Assembly (NCBI RefSeq): GCF_007676755.1
Contig: NZ_VEBK01000001.1
Location: 1-64,000 of the forward strand
Origin: Bacillus sp. FJAT-22090
GTDB lineage: Bacteria > Bacillota > Bacilli > Bacillales_A > Planococcaceae
Length of the DNA: 64,000 nucleotides
Direction of reading: 5' to 3'
The translations under genes and the position numbers were made by a program. Shown here in pieces: positions 16,706 to 28,287 of the stretch; positions within the stretch are counted from its first letter, which is position 1, and the number at the start of each line of letters is the position of its first letter. Under the pieces are notes generated by a model. The model had not been told where the DNA came from. It saw only the letters and a list, made by a program, of their open reading frames with translations, and did no database searches.

Positions 16706-18942
16706 TATCGTTTAATCTCTTCCATAATATAAGCTTCAATGATGTCATTTTCTTTAATATCATTAAAGTTCTTAATGGTAATACCACATTCGTATCCTTT
16801 AGCTACTTCTTTCGCATCGTCTTTGAAGCGTTTTAATGTATCCAATTCACCTTCAAAAATTACGATAGAATCACGGATGATACGAACACCACTATCTCTA
16901 GTTATTTTACCTTCTGTTACGTATGAACCAGCAATTGTTCCAACTTTTGATACTTTAAACGTTTCACGAACTTCCGCTTGACCGATAATTTTTTCTTGGA
17001 ATTCAGGATCTAGTAATCCTTTCATCGCAAACTCAATCTCTTCGATCACTTTATAAATAACTCGGTGTAAACGGATGTCTACCCCTTCTTCGTCCGCTGC
17101 ACGTTTAGCGTTCGTATCTGGTCGAACATTAAATCCAATTACAATTGCATTAGAAGCAGCCGCTAGCGTTATATCTGATTCCGTGATCGCTCCCGCACCC
17201 GTGTGGATGATACGAACATTTACACCTTCTACCTCAATTTTCATTAAGGATGCTGCCATTGCTTCAACTGTTCCTTGTACATCGGCTTTTACGATTAAGT
17301 TTAACTCTTTCATTTCTCCTTGCTTCATTTGATCAAATAAATTGTCTAATGTCACACGAGCTTTTTCAGATCGTTGGTTAACTTGTGCATTGGAAGCACG
17401 CGTTTCTCCAACTTGACGAGCAGTTTTCTCATCTTCGAAAACAACGAAACGATCTCCTGCTTGTGGTACTTCGTTTAGTCCAGTAATTTCTACTGGAGTA
17501 GATGGACCTGCTGATTTTACACGACGTCCTAAATCATTTACCATTGCACGAACACGACCAAATGCATGACCTACAACAATTGGATCTCCGACATTAAGTG
17601 TTCCATCTTGTACTAATAGTGTGGCAACTGAGCCTCTACCTTTATCAAGTTGAGCTTCAATTACAGAACCTAATGCCAGACGTTTTGGATTTGCAGTCAA
17701 TTCTCCTACTTCTGAGACTAACAATACCATTTCTAGCAGATTATCGATACCTTCTCCTTTTAAAGCGGAAATCGGTACGAAAATCGTTTCTCCACCCCAT
17801 GCTTCTGGAACTAAACCATGTTCGGTTAATTCTTGCATGACACGATCTGGATTTGCTGCTGGTTTATCCATTTTATTTACAGCAACGATAATTGGAACTT
17901 CTGCGGCTTTTGCGTGGTTAATCGCTTCTACAGTCTGTGGCATAACACCATCATCTGCAGCAACTACAAGAATTGTAATATCTGTAATTTTAGCCCCACG
18001 CGCACGCATTGTTGTAAACGCTGCATGTCCTGGTGTATCAAGGAAAGTTATTTTCTTACCGTTTTCCACAACTTGATAAGCACCAATATGTTGTGTAATA
18101 CCACCAGCTTCACCTGCAGTAACTTTCGTGTGACGGATAGAGTCAAGTAACGTTGTTTTCCCGTGGTCAACATGCCCCATGATTGTAACAACAGGGGGAC
18201 GCTCTGTTAGGTTTGCACTATCTTCTTCAGCAGAATCGAAATGAACTTCCAAATCCGTAATATCGATTTTAATTTCTTCTTCCACTTCTACTCCATAGTC
18301 TGCACAAATTAACTCAATGGCATCCTTATCTAATTCTTGGTTAATAGTAGCCATTACACCAAGTAAAAACAGTTTTTTAATAATCTCAGCTGGTTCGCGA
18401 CCCAACTTTTTCGCTAATTCCATAACTGTTAATGAATCAGTAAATGTAATTTTTGCAGGAAGTTCTCTTTCTTTTCTTGGTACTGGCGGTTGGACTGGTG
18501 TAGTCGGCCCTTTTCTTCTTTTGTTTGGACGTTGACCTGGGCGATTATTATTAAATCCACCTGGTCTATTTTGTCCACCCGGACGGTTGTTTCCACCTGG
18601 CTTGTTATTATTAAAAGGTTTTTTGTCTTTTGATTGATAATTTGTTCCTTGGTTTGAATTAGTTTGGCCCGGTTTTGCTTGACCTTGCCCAGCAGGTTTT
18701 GTCTGGCCTTGGTTTGCTGGTTTTGGTTTTGCTTGTCCTTGGTTTTGAGTTTGAGCTTGAACAGGTTTACTAGGTTTCGCTGTATTTTTTTTGTAAATAC
18801 CATCTAATTTATTTACAGCATCTCCTTCAAGCATCGACATATGATTCGTCACTTGAATATTAAGCTTTCCTAATTGCTCAATAACTTCTTTACTTGATTT
18901 ATCTATTTGTTTCGCGTATTCATGAACTCTGATTTTAGTCAT
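16705..18942 (-). CDS. infB: Translation initiation factor IF-2
   Basis: GTPase that places initiator tRNA on the ribosome. The N-terminal IF2-N domain is [16 protein letters not shown]; residues about 60-150 are a low-complexity linker made of N-Q-G-Q-x-K-P and N-R-P-G-G repeats; the G domain starts near 250 with [17 protein letters not shown] and NKMDK; then domains II-IV. I place the start at ATG 18942, preceded by GGGGGTGAG, giving 745 residues. The frame runs 20 codons further upstream into ylxQ without a site. The repeated linker coding region (about 18500-18770) is a likely place for length variation between strains. Confidence 0.96.
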   Translation of the reverse strand: MTKIRVHEYAKQIDKSSKEVIEQLGKLNIQVTNHMSMLEGDAVNKLDGIYKKNTAKPSKPVQAQTQNQGQAKPKPANQGQTKPAGQGQAKPGQTNSNQGTNYQSKDKKPFNNNKPGGNNRPGGQNRPGGFNNNRPGQRPNKRRKGPTTPVQPPVPRKERELPAKITFTDSLTVMELAKKLGREPAEIIKKLFLLGVMATINQELDKDAIELICADYGVEVEEEIKIDITDLEVHFDSAEEDSANLTERPPVVTIMGHVDHGKTTLLDSIRHTKVTAGEAGGITQHIGAYQVVENGKKITFLDTPGHAAFTTMRARGAKITDITILVVAADDGVMPQTVEAINHAKAAEVPIIVAVNKMDKPAANPDRVMQELTEHGLVPEAWGGETIFVPISALKGEGIDNLLEMVLLVSEVGELTANPKRLALGSVIEAQLDKGRGSVATLLVQDGTLNVGDPIVVGHAFGRVRAMVNDLGRRVKSAGPSTPVEITGLNEVPQAGDRFVVFEDEKTARQVGETRASNAQVNQRSEKARVTLDNLFDQMKQGEMKELNLIVKADVQGTVEAMAASLMKIEVEGVNVRIIHTGAGAITESDITLAAASNAIVIGFNVRPDTNAKRAADEEGVDIRLHRVIYKVIEEIEFAMKGLLDPEFQEKIIGQAEVRETFKVSKVGTIAGSYVTEGKITRDSGVRIIRDSIVIFEGELDTLKRFKDDAKEVAKGYECGITIKNFNDIKENDIIEAYIMEEIKR

Positions 18943-18946
18943 TAGC

Positions 18947-19267
18947 TCACCCCCGGTTATATTCGTTGAGAAGGCCGGACAGTTTTTTAGCGAAACCGTC
19001 ATCCATAATGGCTATTGCCACCCTGGCCTCTTTTCCCGTCGCATGTCCGAGATCGTGCCGGTCTCCAAAGACATGCAGCTCAACGTTAAAAGATGCACAT
19101 TTGTCATTCAGTTTTTTTGCTGTATTATCAGAAGCATCCGACGCTAAAATTACTAGCTTTGCTTTCTTACTTCTTATTTCCTTTACGACTAACTCTTCAC
19201 CAGAAATGGTTTTTCTTGCCCGTGTTGCAAGACCAAGTAGTTGTGTTATTTGCTGTTCTATTGTCAT
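18947..19267 (-). CDS. ylxQ: L7Ae-family ribosomal-like protein YlxQ
   Basis: RNA-binding protein of 106 residues of the L7Ae/L30e type (RplGB in B. subtilis). Visible features are [14 protein letters not shown] near residue 12 and [17 protein letters not shown] near 36. The partner is thought to be a kink-turn RNA, but I do not know one for this protein. It overlaps ylxR by four bases and lies four bases before the infB start. Confidence 0.92.
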   Translation of the reverse strand: MTIEQQITQLLGLATRARKTISGEELVVKEIRSKKAKLVILASDASDNTAKKLNDKCASFNVELHVFGDRHDLGHATGKEARVAIAIMDDGFAKKLSGLLNEYNRG

Positions 19268-19542
19268 TTTAGTTTTTCTCTTTCAATAATGACGATTAGC
19301 TCATCATATATTTCCTCTGGAATTGAAGCTTCTAAATGATTGCTTAGTGAATTTTTCTTTTTCGCTTGGTTGACAGCTTCGATTGTTTTGGAAACGTAAG
19401 CACCTCGACCAGATTTTTTGCCAGTCAAATCTACGGTTACTTCTCCTTCTTTCGAACGAACAATACGAATCATTTCTTTTTTAGGGAACATTTCACCAGT
19501 AGCAACACATTTACGTAATGGAATTTTCTTTTGAGTAGCCAT
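19264..19542 (-). CDS. ylxR: YlxR family protein (RnpM)
   Basis: Small 92-residue RNA-binding protein of the DUF448/YlxR family, reported in B. subtilis to bind and modulate RNase P RNA. The family motif is present as RKCVATGEMFPKKEMIRIVRSKEG, and GRGAYVS follows near residue 47. It is coupled to ylxQ by overlap and lies 25 bases after nusA. Confidence 0.92.
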   Translation of the reverse strand: MATQKKIPLRKCVATGEMFPKKEMIRIVRSKEGEVTVDLTGKKSGRGAYVSKTIEAVNQAKKKNSLSNHLEASIPEEIYDELIVIIEREKLK

Positions 19543-19567
19543 ACAAGCTCACCATCCTTGCTTATTC

Positions 19568-20698
19568 TTACTCTTCGTCTTTGTAGAAATCGAAATCATC
19601 CATTTCATCATCAAGGCTCTCTAAAATTACTTTAGGAGAATTTTCATTTGGATAAATCCCTAACTCTCTTGCGTCTGTTTCACTTTTGATATCGATTTTC
19701 CAACCTGTCAATTTCGCTGCCAGTCTTGCATTTTGACCTCTTTTACCGATTGCAAGGGAAAGTTGGTAATCAGGTACAACTACTGTAGTAGATTTCTCTT
19801 CCTCATTCACTTGTACATCCAATACTTTGGAAGGACTTAGTGCGTTTGCCACGAAAACAACTGGATCTTCTGACCATTCTACAATATCGATTTTCTCCCC
19901 GCTTAATTCGTTGACAATTGTTTGTACACGAGCTCCTTTTGCTCCAACACAAGAACCGACTGGGTCGATTTCTTCGTTATGGGCAAAAACAGAAATTTTA
20001 GAGCGGTCTCCCGCCTCACGAGCAATCGATTTTATCTCCACGATTCCTTCAAAAATTTCAGGAACTTCCATTTCAAATAGACGACGAAGTAGCCCTGGGT
20101 GAGTTCTAGATACGAATACTTGTGGTCCTCTAGAAGTACGTTCTACTTTTGTGATATACACTTTAATACGATCATGTGGACGATAGGTTTCAGCTTGAAT
20201 TTGCTCATTTGCAGGTAATACTGCTTCTACTTTACCTAAGCCTACATAAATATTACGGGCATCTAATCGCTCTACGATTCCGTTGACGATGTCGTCTTCA
20301 CGATCTACATACTCTTCATAAATAAGTCCACGTTCCGCTTCTCTGACACGCTGCGTCACTACCTGCTTTGCTGTTTGTGCAGCAATGCGACCGAAATTAC
20401 GAGGAGTTACCTCTTCTTCCACAACATCCCCGATCACATAATGCGGATTAATCGCTTGTGCATCTTCTAGGGAGATTTGTAAACGATCATCTGCTACTTC
20501 CTCTACTACATCTTTTCGAGAATAAACAAGCATTGTACCAACGCCCAGGTTAATATCAACTCGAACATTTTGCGCTTGGTTAAAATTTCGTTTATATGCA
20601 GTTACTAATGCAGCTTCTATTGCTTCTATCAAAACATCTCTTGAAATTCCTTTTTGTTTTTCGAGCGCAGTTAACGCATCTAATAAATCACTACTCAT
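19568..20698 (-). CDS. nusA: Transcription termination/antitermination factor NusA
   Basis: RNA polymerase-binding factor that promotes pausing and intrinsic termination. It has the N-terminal domain (1-125), an S1 domain (NGIVERLDARNIYVGLGK) and two KH domains (GARVQTIVNELSGEKIDIV; SLAIGKRGQNARLAAKLTGWKIDI). It lacks the C-terminal acidic repeats of E. coli NusA, as usual for Firmicutes. I use ATG 20698, which has GAGGAGTG six bases upstream; a GTG at 20707 overlaps that site. A hairpin in the leader of this operon may let NusA limit its own synthesis. Confidence 0.96.
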   Translation of the reverse strand: MSSDLLDALTALEKQKGISRDVLIEAIEAALVTAYKRNFNQAQNVRVDINLGVGTMLVYSRKDVVEEVADDRLQISLEDAQAINPHYVIGDVVEEEVTPRNFGRIAAQTAKQVVTQRVREAERGLIYEEYVDREDDIVNGIVERLDARNIYVGLGKVEAVLPANEQIQAETYRPHDRIKVYITKVERTSRGPQVFVSRTHPGLLRRLFEMEVPEIFEGIVEIKSIAREAGDRSKISVFAHNEEIDPVGSCVGAKGARVQTIVNELSGEKIDIVEWSEDPVVFVANALSPSKVLDVQVNEEEKSTTVVVPDYQLSLAIGKRGQNARLAAKLTGWKIDIKSETDARELGIYPNENSPKVILESLDDEMDDFDFYKDEE

Positions 20699-20720
20699 AG
20701 CTATCACTCCTCAATATACA

Positions 20721-21200
20721 TTATGCAGAGAAATCGATTGCTAAACGAGCAAGCGCAATTTTCTCTTTATCAATTTGAATTTTTACTCTTCTTGTTTTTA
20801 CACGTACTTCTATTAAAGCGCCTTCTTCAACTGAAAAGGAAAGCAATGTCCCTTCAAATTCCTTTGCGCCATTTACTGGCTCGTACGTTTTGATAAAAAC
20901 ATACTTTCCAACTGCCGAAATAAAATCAGCATCTTTTTTCAAAGGACGCTCAGCCCCAGGTGATGAGACTTCCAGAAAATAGTTTTCCTTAATCGGATCG
21001 ACCACATCTAATTTCTCGCTTAGTTTTTCACTAACTTGAGCACATTGTTCAATATCTATACCACCTGTTGGTGTATCTATATAGATTCGTAAAAACCAAT
21101 CGCGTCCCTCTTTTACATATTCAATGTCAATTAGCTCTAAGTTCAATTCTTGTAAAATAGGTGTTACAAGGTTTTCAATTTCGCTGGTAATATTACTCAT
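20721..21200 (-). CDS. rimP: Ribosome maturation factor RimP
   Basis: 30S assembly factor of 159 residues. The N-terminal domain shows [22 protein letters not shown] and the conserved [20 protein letters not shown]. It is the first gene of the rimP-nusA-ylxR-ylxQ-infB-ylxP-rbfA operon. A strong TAGGAGG precedes the ATG. Promoter and leader hairpin lie in the 220-base gap after polC. Confidence 0.95.
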   Translation of the reverse strand: MSNITSEIENLVTPILQELNLELIDIEYVKEGRDWFLRIYIDTPTGGIDIEQCAQVSEKLSEKLDVVDPIKENYFLEVSSPGAERPLKKDADFISAVGKYVFIKTYEPVNGAKEFEGTLLSFSVEEGALIEVRVKTRRVKIQIDKEKIALARLAIDFSA

Positions 21201-21242
21201 ATAAGCCTCCTACACAACAATGATTTTCTATATAACAACAGA

Positions 21243-21266
21243 AAAGAGCGGGAAACCCCACTCTTT
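21243..21266 (-). promoter_or_regulatory. Leader hairpin of the rimP-nusA operon, possible attenuator
   Basis: AAAGAGTGGG and CCCGCTCTTT form a 10-bp stem (one T-G pair) with a GTTT loop, followed on the minus strand by the interrupted tract TCTGTTGTT. It lies between the candidate rimP promoter and the rimP start, so besides ending polC transcription it may attenuate the operon. NusA-dependent autoregulation at this place is reported for B. subtilis. Confidence 0.6.
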
Positions 21267-21297
21267 CGTCACAGAACTATGAAACATTGGTAGTTTT

Positions 21298-21326
21298 ATA
21301 TTACCATACACTTGGCTTTCATGCAA
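21298..21326 (-). promoter_or_regulatory. Candidate sigma-A promoter of the rimP-nusA-infB operon
   Basis: On the minus strand TTGCAT (21326-21321) and TAATAT (21303-21298) are separated by exactly 17 bases. It lies downstream of polC and upstream of the leader hairpin. Confidence 0.6.
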
Positions 21327-21420
21327 ATTGCCAGGAAAAAAAGCGGTGTGTACCAAAGGAATCAAATGGTATTTCATATTTGACTCCGACAACTCCGAGA
21401 ATAAAAATTTTGTTATTAAC

Positions 21421-24400
21421 TCAAAACAAGGATAGCTGATTGGCATCTGGAAGTCCTTCTAAGCAACCCATTGCATCCATATATTCTATAATGGTTTTAG
21501 AAACTCTTCCTCTTTGCTGTAAGTCTTCCTTCGATAAAAATTCTCCATCTAGCCTAGCCTTTGCAATTTGTATTGCTACGTTTGTTCCTAAGCCAGGTAT
21601 TGCATTAAACGGTGGAATAAGTGTGTTACCTTCAATTGTAAACTCAGTAGCTTTTGATTTGTATAGGTCTATTTTTTGCATTTTAATGCCACGTTCTGTC
21701 ATTTCCAGTGCTATTTCAAGTACTGTCAATAAACTTTTTTCTTTTGGAGATGCTTCTAATCCCTTAGCATTTATTTCATCTAATTTTGCTCGCATCGTAT
21801 GAGATCCATTAACCATTGAGATTAAATCAAAATCAGATGCTCGCACTGTAAAATAAGCAGCATAATATAGTATTGGAAAATGTACTTTGAAATATGCGAT
21901 ACGCACTGCCATCAAAACATAAGCAGCGGCATGCGCCTTAGGGAACATGTACTTAATCTTTTTACATGATTCAATATACCAATTGGCTACACCTTTCGCT
22001 TTCATTTCCGATTCAAATTCAGGAGACAAACCCTTCCCTTTACGAACAGACTCCATAATTTTAAATGCCAAAGAAGGCTCAAGACCTTGATAGATCAAAT
22101 AAACCATAATATCATCACGACAGCCTATTACGTCAGATAGCTGACAAGTACCATCTTGAATAAGCTCTTGTGCATTTCCTAGCCATACATCCGTCCCATG
22201 GGAAAGTCCTGAAATTTGAACAAGTTCTGAAAAAGTCGACGGTTTCGTTTCTTCTAACATCTGACGAACAAATCTTGTACCAAACTCCGGAATCCCAAGT
22301 GTACCAGTTTTACAGTCAATCTGTTCCTCCGTTACACCTAGCGATTCTGTTCCACTAAAAATTTTCATTACCTCTGGATCATCCGTAGGAATTGTTTTTG
22401 GATCGATTCCCGATAAATCCTGTAGCATACGAATAACCGTCGGATCATCGTGTCCAAGTATATCGAGTTTTAGTAAATTATCATGAATAGAATGAAAGTC
22501 AAAATGCGTCGTTTTCCATTCAGAATCTTGGGCATCTGCTGGAAACTGTATTGGTGAGAAATCAAATATATCCATATAATCTGGAACAACAATAATTCCC
22601 CCCGGATGCTGCCCGGTCGTCCTTTTTACGCCTGTACATCCTTGTACTAACCGATCAATTTCTGCTCCCCGCATCGTCAGATTATTATCATTCATATATC
22701 CTCGCACATATCCATATGCTGTTTTTTCAGCAACCGTGCCGATTGTTCCCGCCCTATATACATACTCTTCACCAAAAAGTTCCTTAGTATAGTTATGTGC
22801 AACCGGTTGATATTCCCCACTGAAATTCAAATCGATATCAGGCACTTTATCACCTTTAAATCCAAGGAATGTTTCGAACGGAATATCTTGTCCATCTTTT
22901 ACATAAGGCGTATCACATTTTTCACAATTTTTATTGGGTAAGTCAAATCCAGAACCGACAGAACCGTCTTGGAAAAACTCAGCATGTTGACAGTTTGGAC
23001 AGACGTAATGGGGAGGTAACGGATTTACCTCTGTAATTTCGGTTAATGTTGCGACTAAAGAGGACCCAACTGATCCACGCGAGCCTACTAGGTAGCCATC
23101 ATCAAGCGATTTCTTAACGAGTTTATGGGAAATCAGATAAATTACCGCAAAACCATGTCCAATAATAGAAGTTAACTCTTTTTCTATTCGCGCTTCTACA
23201 ATTTCCGGAAGTTGCTCACCATAAATTTCTTTTGCTTTTGTATAGGTTAATGATCTAACCTCGTCGTCCGCCCCTTCAATTTTCGGAGTATACAAATCAT
23301 CTTTAATCGGTTTTATATCCTCGATTGAGTCTGCAATTTTGTTCGGATTAGTTATAACAATTTCTTTTGCTAGCTCTTCCCCTAGAAACGAAAATGCATC
23401 AAGCATTTCATTTGTCGTACGGAAATGTACTTTGGGTAACCCATGACGATTAAGCGGGTTTGCCCCCCCTTGTGAGTTAATTAATATCTTTCTAAAAATC
23501 GCATCATTCTCATGTAAATAATGCACATTCCCCGTTGCGACTACAGGAAGATTTAGCTTTTTCCCTAGTTTAATCATCTTACGTATAATGTCTTCTAAAT
23601 TCCATTCATCACGTACTAACTCTAGCTCAAGTAGATGTGAATAAACTTCCTTCGGATGAATTTCTAAATAATCATAGAATTTGGCTATTTCTTCCACTTG
23701 CTCTAATGGTTTTTGCATGAGCCCTTCAAAAACCTCTCCTTTATCACACCCGGATCCTATTATTAGACCTGCACGATGCTTCTGTAATACAGATCTCTTA
23801 ATTCGTGGTACACGATAAAATGTGGAAATATGCGATAAGGAGACAAGCTTAAATAAGTTTTTAAGACCCTCATCATTCACAGCTAAAATTGTACAGTGAG
23901 ACGGTCTTGCTCTTTTATACGAATCTCCTTGTCCGATATGTTTATTGAAGTCATCGTGATATTCAATATTTTTTTCTTCCGCTTCTTTTAATAGATGAAG
24001 CAGTAGATATCCCGTTGCTTCACAGTCAAATATCGCTCGGTGGGCTTGGGTAAGTTCAATATTAAACTTTTTCGCTAAAGAACCTAGTCGATGAGTCTTA
24101 AGCTCTGGATGCAAGAATCTTGCAAGCTCTAATGTATCAATAACCGGATGCGTGAAATGATCAATCCCACATCTACGGTATCCTTCATATAAAAAGCCCA
24201 TATCAAAAGAGGCATTATGAGCAACAATTATCCCATCACCGATGAATTCATAAAAATCTTTAATGACGTCTTCAATTTCTGGTGCATTTTGAACCATATC
24301 ATCTGTAATTCCAGTTAATTCAATCGTTGTGGCAGATAGTGCATGATGTGGGTTTGCAAAGCGCTCGAATTTATCAATAATATTACCATTTTTCATTTTA

Positions 24401-25734
24401 ACTGCGGCTAATTCAATAATTTTATCATATGTGGCCGATAACCCCGTTGTCTCCACGTCAAAAACGATATAAGTAGCATCTTCTAATAATGTATGTTGCT
24501 CATCGTATGCAATTGGAACTCCATCATGGACTAGATTTGCTTCTAATCCATATAAAATTTTAATACCGTTCTTCTTACCTGCAGCATACGCTTCTGGAAA
24601 CGACTGTACGTTCGCATGATCTGTAATGGCAATGGCTTTATGTCCCCATTTAGCTGCCTGCGATACAATGGAAGATACAGAGGACACTGCATCCATCTGA
24701 CTCATAGGGGAGTGCATATGTAATTCCACTCTTTTTTCTTTCGCAGTGTCTATCCGAATAACAGGGTTTATTTCTGACATATCTTGCGCCATAATGATCA
24801 GATCTCTTACAAATGTATCATTTTGCACAGATCCTCTCACTTTTATCCACATTCCTTTGTGGAGACGTTCCATCATTTGAGCATCTTCTTTATCTCTAGA
24901 AAACATTTTAACAAGTATAGAATCCGTGTAATCCGTTACTTTTGCTGTTAGGAGTGATCTTCCACTTCGTAGCTCTTTTACTTCGACGTCAAATACAAAG
25001 CCTTCTATCGTCACTCTTCTTTCTTCATCCTGTATAGAGCGGATTTCTAAGATTGGTTCTTCTTTCTTGAGCGGTATACCTAATTGGAAAGGTCCGTCTA
25101 CTGCATCGTTCCCAGTTTCTTGACGCTGTTGTTCACGGTTTTGCAAGTCGGCTAACGCTTTTTTCCCAAGTTCTTCTTCTTCTATTCTTCTCTGTTCTAA
25201 AAACGCATTTTGTGCCTCTGCTAACGCCTCCGTATTTTCCACTAATCGAAAATCGATAGCGACCTTAGGAAAACCAAAACTTTCAAATATATTAGCGATT
25301 AGTTCGATATATTTCTTTTTAAATGTGCGAAGCTCTAAATCATTTCCACATGTAAGTTGAATCATTTGTCCGTTCCACTCCGGCTGTTGCTTTTGCAGAC
25401 ACTCTTTCAGTGGCGGTGACATATCACTTAGTTCTTTTAGAATACTTGTCCAATACTGTTTAATTAACTGATCTGTTATTACGGCATCATCACATTTAAT
25501 AGTCAATGAGACATTTGCTATACCTGCAAATTTTTCCTGTAAACGAGTTTGTAATATAGTATATACATCAATAGGCAATATCGACTGTAATTGTAATTGA
25601 AAATGCCATTGTCTAATTTTTTTATGTACCGTAAATCTTGTAATAGAAGCATTTTCAAAATATTTAACGAAAGAATCCTCCGTTAACTCGAGTTGTTGGA
25701 GCAATAAATGCATCCTCATTTTACCATCTTCCAT
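21421..25734 (-). CDS. polC: DNA polymerase III PolC-type
   Basis: Replicative polymerase of low-GC Gram-positives. In order: N-terminal tau-binding region, OB fold, PHP domain (ELHMHSP near residue 338; AITDHANVQ), inserted 3'-5' exonuclease (VFDVETTGL near 423; [11 protein letters not shown]), zinc-binding CPNC/CEKC (about 912-940), and polymerase core with PDIDLNFSG near 965. From ATG 25734 the protein has 1437 residues, the same as B. subtilis PolC; GGAGGG lies upstream with slightly long spacing. The frame extends 18 codons further. proS, which normally precedes polC after rseP, is absent. Confidence 0.97.
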   Translation of the reverse strand: MEDGKMRMHLLLQQLELTEDSFVKYFENASITRFTVHKKIRQWHFQLQLQSILPIDVYTILQTRLQEKFAGIANVSLTIKCDDAVITDQLIKQYWTSILKELSDMSPPLKECLQKQQPEWNGQMIQLTCGNDLELRTFKKKYIELIANIFESFGFPKVAIDFRLVENTEALAEAQNAFLEQRRIEEEELGKKALADLQNREQQRQETGNDAVDGPFQLGIPLKKEEPILEIRSIQDEERRVTIEGFVFDVEVKELRSGRSLLTAKVTDYTDSILVKMFSRDKEDAQMMERLHKGMWIKVRGSVQNDTFVRDLIIMAQDMSEINPVIRIDTAKEKRVELHMHSPMSQMDAVSSVSSIVSQAAKWGHKAIAITDHANVQSFPEAYAAGKKNGIKILYGLEANLVHDGVPIAYDEQHTLLEDATYIVFDVETTGLSATYDKIIELAAVKMKNGNIIDKFERFANPHHALSATTIELTGITDDMVQNAPEIEDVIKDFYEFIGDGIIVAHNASFDMGFLYEGYRRCGIDHFTHPVIDTLELARFLHPELKTHRLGSLAKKFNIELTQAHRAIFDCEATGYLLLHLLKEAEEKNIEYHDDFNKHIGQGDSYKRARPSHCTILAVNDEGLKNLFKLVSLSHISTFYRVPRIKRSVLQKHRAGLIIGSGCDKGEVFEGLMQKPLEQVEEIAKFYDYLEIHPKEVYSHLLELELVRDEWNLEDIIRKMIKLGKKLNLPVVATGNVHYLHENDAIFRKILINSQGGANPLNRHGLPKVHFRTTNEMLDAFSFLGEELAKEIVITNPNKIADSIEDIKPIKDDLYTPKIEGADDEVRSLTYTKAKEIYGEQLPEIVEARIEKELTSIIGHGFAVIYLISHKLVKKSLDDGYLVGSRGSVGSSLVATLTEITEVNPLPPHYVCPNCQHAEFFQDGSVGSGFDLPNKNCEKCDTPYVKDGQDIPFETFLGFKGDKVPDIDLNFSGEYQPVAHNYTKELFGEEYVYRAGTIGTVAEKTAYGYVRGYMNDNNLTMRGAEIDRLVQGCTGVKRTTGQHPGGIIVVPDYMDIFDFSPIQFPADAQDSEWKTTHFDFHSIHDNLLKLDILGHDDPTVIRMLQDLSGIDPKTIPTDDPEVMKIFSGTESLGVTEEQIDCKTGTLGIPEFGTRFVRQMLEETKPSTFSELVQISGLSHGTDVWLGNAQELIQDGTCQLSDVIGCRDDIMVYLIYQGLEPSLAFKIMESVRKGKGLSPEFESEMKAKGVANWYIESCKKIKYMFPKAHAAAYVLMAVRIAYFKVHFPILYYAAYFTVRASDFDLISMVNGSHTMRAKLDEINAKGLEASPKEKSLLTVLEIALEMTERGIKMQKIDLYKSKATEFTIEGNTLIPPFNAIPGLGTNVAIQIAKARLDGEFLSKEDLQQRGRVSKTIIEYMDAMGCLEGLPDANQLSLF

Positions 25735-25821
25735 AATAGCGAATCCCTCCTTCACTAATCTTTCACAGAAAAAGAAAGGAAAGTTCATAGAAACGAACTT
25801 TCCCTTCTTAATAGTTCTTCT

Positions 25822-27081
25822 CTAGAAGAAAAACCGTTGTATATCATTCCAAGTCACTACAACCATCAGAACCATTAGAAGCATGATGCCAACAAAGTGG
25901 ACCATTCCTTCTTTTTGCTTGTCTACTGGTTTTCCGCGAATTGCTTCAAATAGGAAAAATAATAATCGACCACCATCTAATGCAGGAAGTGGTAATAAGT
26001 TCATGATTCCTAAGTTAATGCTAAGTAGTGCTGCCCAATACATTAAATTAAACACTCCATATTGAGCGACCTCTTCTGTTGCTTTATATATGCCAACAGG
26101 GCCTGATAAATCATCAATGGAAAAATTGCCTGCAATTAATGAACCTAGTAGAGTAAATATTCTTTTGGTCGTTTCATATGTCTGCTCTGCACCATAAGGT
26201 ATAGCTTTCAATGGATTTTTTTCCAATGGGCTTACATATTGCACACCAATTTGTCCTACTTTTTCATTACCTGCTACTACCTCATTTGGTGTTACAGACA
26301 GTTCTATCTTTTCACCATTTCGATCAATTAGGAAATCCATTTTTTCATTTGGACTTACTTTTACTTCTTCTGAAAACTCATCCCATGTTGAAATTGGACT
26401 CCCATTGATTGCCGTTATCAAATCTCCATCTTTCATCCCTGCTTGGGCTGCGGGACTATTTCCAACTACCGTTGTGATAACAGGTTCATACGTAGGAATA
26501 CCTTGCAATAAACCTAGCATTAAAAAAATGAAAAAAGATAAAATGAAGTTAAAAAGTGGACCCGCAAAGATAGCCATCGATCTTTGTCCAACTGTTTTCG
26601 ATCCGAATTGACGGTCAAAAGGAGCAATGAACGTTTCATTTCCATTTTCATTGATAATTGCATTTCTTGCCACTTTGTAACGAACTAATCGTTCTTCTTC
26701 GTCATAGCCTTCGATGAATAAGTCTTTCATCAAATCGGATTTTTCTACTTCTAAAAAGAGCATATCAGGAAACTGTTTGTTTTGATTGAGTACAATTTGA
26801 TCGATTTCATTGTCATCGTTTACTCTAATACCTAAACGATAGCCCGGTTGTAGCTCGACTGAGTCCAAGTCTTCTCCTGCCATCCGAACATAACCACCTA
26901 TTGGTAGTAGTCGAATTGTATATAGGGTTTCCCCTTTGGTCATAGAAAAGATTTTAGGTCCCATACCAATCGCAAATTCTCTAACCATTATCCCCGCTTT
27001 TTTTGCAAAAATAAAATGTCCCAGTTCATGAAAAAAGACAATACTTCCAAAAATTATTATAAACGCAATGGCTGTCTCCAT
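25822..27081 (-). CDS. rseP: Site-2 protease RseP/RasP
   Basis: Intramembrane zinc metalloprotease that cleaves anti-sigma factors and remnant signal peptides. HELGH lies at 18-22 in the first membrane helix, a PDZ domain near 200-280 (NSPAAQAGMKDGDLITAING), and the second zinc-ligand motif NLLPLPALDGGRLL near 360. Total length is 419 residues with about four membrane helices. The start has AAAGGTGGGG upstream. It follows dxr by 37 bases. Confidence 0.96.
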   Translation of the reverse strand: METAIAFIIIFGSIVFFHELGHFIFAKKAGIMVREFAIGMGPKIFSMTKGETLYTIRLLPIGGYVRMAGEDLDSVELQPGYRLGIRVNDDNEIDQIVLNQNKQFPDMLFLEVEKSDLMKDLFIEGYDEEERLVRYKVARNAIINENGNETFIAPFDRQFGSKTVGQRSMAIFAGPLFNFILSFFIFLMLGLLQGIPTYEPVITTVVGNSPAAQAGMKDGDLITAINGSPISTWDEFSEEVKVSPNEKMDFLIDRNGEKIELSVTPNEVVAGNEKVGQIGVQYVSPLEKNPLKAIPYGAEQTYETTKRIFTLLGSLIAGNFSIDDLSGPVGIYKATEEVAQYGVFNLMYWAALLSINLGIMNLLPLPALDGGRLLFFLFEAIRGKPVDKQKEGMVHFVGIMLLMVLMVVVTWNDIQRFFF

Positions 27082-27118
27082 TTTACCCCACCTTTATTCT
27101 GTTCCAGCTTGTCTTGCA

Positions 27119-28270
27119 TTATTTTATCATGTTTTGTACGGTTTTTCTTGTTTCAGTGTCTACATGTAATATTGTTTCTAAATCTGGACTTGAAATGTTC
27201 ACATGTTCATCCATTGCGCGTTCAATCAGTTCATCAATAGTTAAAAAGCCAATCTTTTCTTGTAAAAACAAAGCCACGGCCGCTTCATTAGCTGCATTTA
27301 GAACCGTCGTCATCGAACCACCTGCTCGTCCTGCATCAATTGCTAGTTTCAATGCATGATATCTTTGATAATCCATTTCTTCAAAATGCAATCTACCAAT
27401 TTCCGCTAAGTTTAATCTCTTGGCATTCGAACGAGGAAGTCTCTCTGGAAAAGACAATGCATATTGAATCGGCACTCGCATATCTGGCGTACCTAATTGA
27501 GCAATTACACTTGTGTCTTGGAACTCGACCATGGAGTGAATAATGCTTTCCCTATGCAGCAACACTTCAATATCATCATAAGAAATATCAAAAAGTATAC
27601 GCGCTTCAATGACCTCTAACCCTTTATTCATCATCGTCGCTGAGTCAATTGTAATTTTAGATCCCATTGACCAATTAGGATGATTTAATGCATCTTGTAC
27701 TGTAACATTTTTTAGTTCTTCTCTCGTACGATCTCGGAAACTACCACCAGAAGCAGTAATAATCAATTTGGAGACTTCTGATTTTTTTTCTCCGTTCATC
27801 GCCTGGAATAGAGCAGAATGTTCACTATCTACAGGAAGTACAGGAACATTATATTCTTGTGCTGCTTGCATAACCAAATGACCTGCTGTAACAAGCGTTT
27901 CTTTATTGGCAATGGCAATAGTAATTCCTTTTTTAATGGCTTCAAGTGTTGGATTCAACCCAACGCTTCCAAGTACCGCATTCACTAAAACATCAGCATG
28001 TGTTTGCGCTGCAACTTGAACTAATCCTGAATCCCCGTACACGACTTCTAAGTGAGAAAACTCTTTTTGTAGCTGCCGTGCATCTTCTTCCTGCAAAACA
28101 GAAACTAATTTTACATCGGGAAATGCATGGATGATTCTTTTCGTCTCTTCCATGTTTTTTCCTACTGAAAATGCAACTAATTGAAATTGCGCTGGATGTT
28201 CTTTTATAATATCTAACGTTTGAATTCCAATAGAACCAGTGGCTCCTAATAAACTTATTCTTTTTCTCAT
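27119..28270 (-). CDS. dxr: 1-deoxy-D-xylulose 5-phosphate reductoisomerase
   Basis: Second step of the MEP isoprenoid pathway, giving 2-C-methylerythritol 4-phosphate with NADPH. Features: NADPH-binding [16 protein letters not shown] at the N terminus, [14 protein letters not shown] near 150 (metal ligands), ASGGSFRD near 180, and the [23 protein letters not shown] block. The 383 residues match the family. It precedes rseP and follows cdsA by 17 bases; together with uppS, cdsA and rseP it supplies lipid-linked envelope building. Confidence 0.97.
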   Translation of the reverse strand: MRKRISLLGATGSIGIQTLDIIKEHPAQFQLVAFSVGKNMEETKRIIHAFPDVKLVSVLQEEDARQLQKEFSHLEVVYGDSGLVQVAAQTHADVLVNAVLGSVGLNPTLEAIKKGITIAIANKETLVTAGHLVMQAAQEYNVPVLPVDSEHSALFQAMNGEKKSEVSKLIITASGGSFRDRTREELKNVTVQDALNHPNWSMGSKITIDSATMMNKGLEVIEARILFDISYDDIEVLLHRESIIHSMVEFQDTSVIAQLGTPDMRVPIQYALSFPERLPRSNAKRLNLAEIGRLHFEEMDYQRYHALKLAIDAGRAGGSMTTVLNAANEAAVALFLQEKIGFLTIDELIERAMDEHVNISSPDLETILHVDTETRKTVQNMIK

Positions 28271-28287
28271 AAAATTATGTCGTCTCC

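Noticed and set aside
18500-18770. Tandem repeats near 18.6 kb as an independent repeat locus
   Set aside because: They encode the low-complexity linker of IF-2 in frame and are expected for infB.
21228-21446. 72-residue minus-strand frame between rimP and polC
   Set aside because: It starts inside polC, has no ribosome site, and covers the promoter and leader hairpin of the rimP operon.
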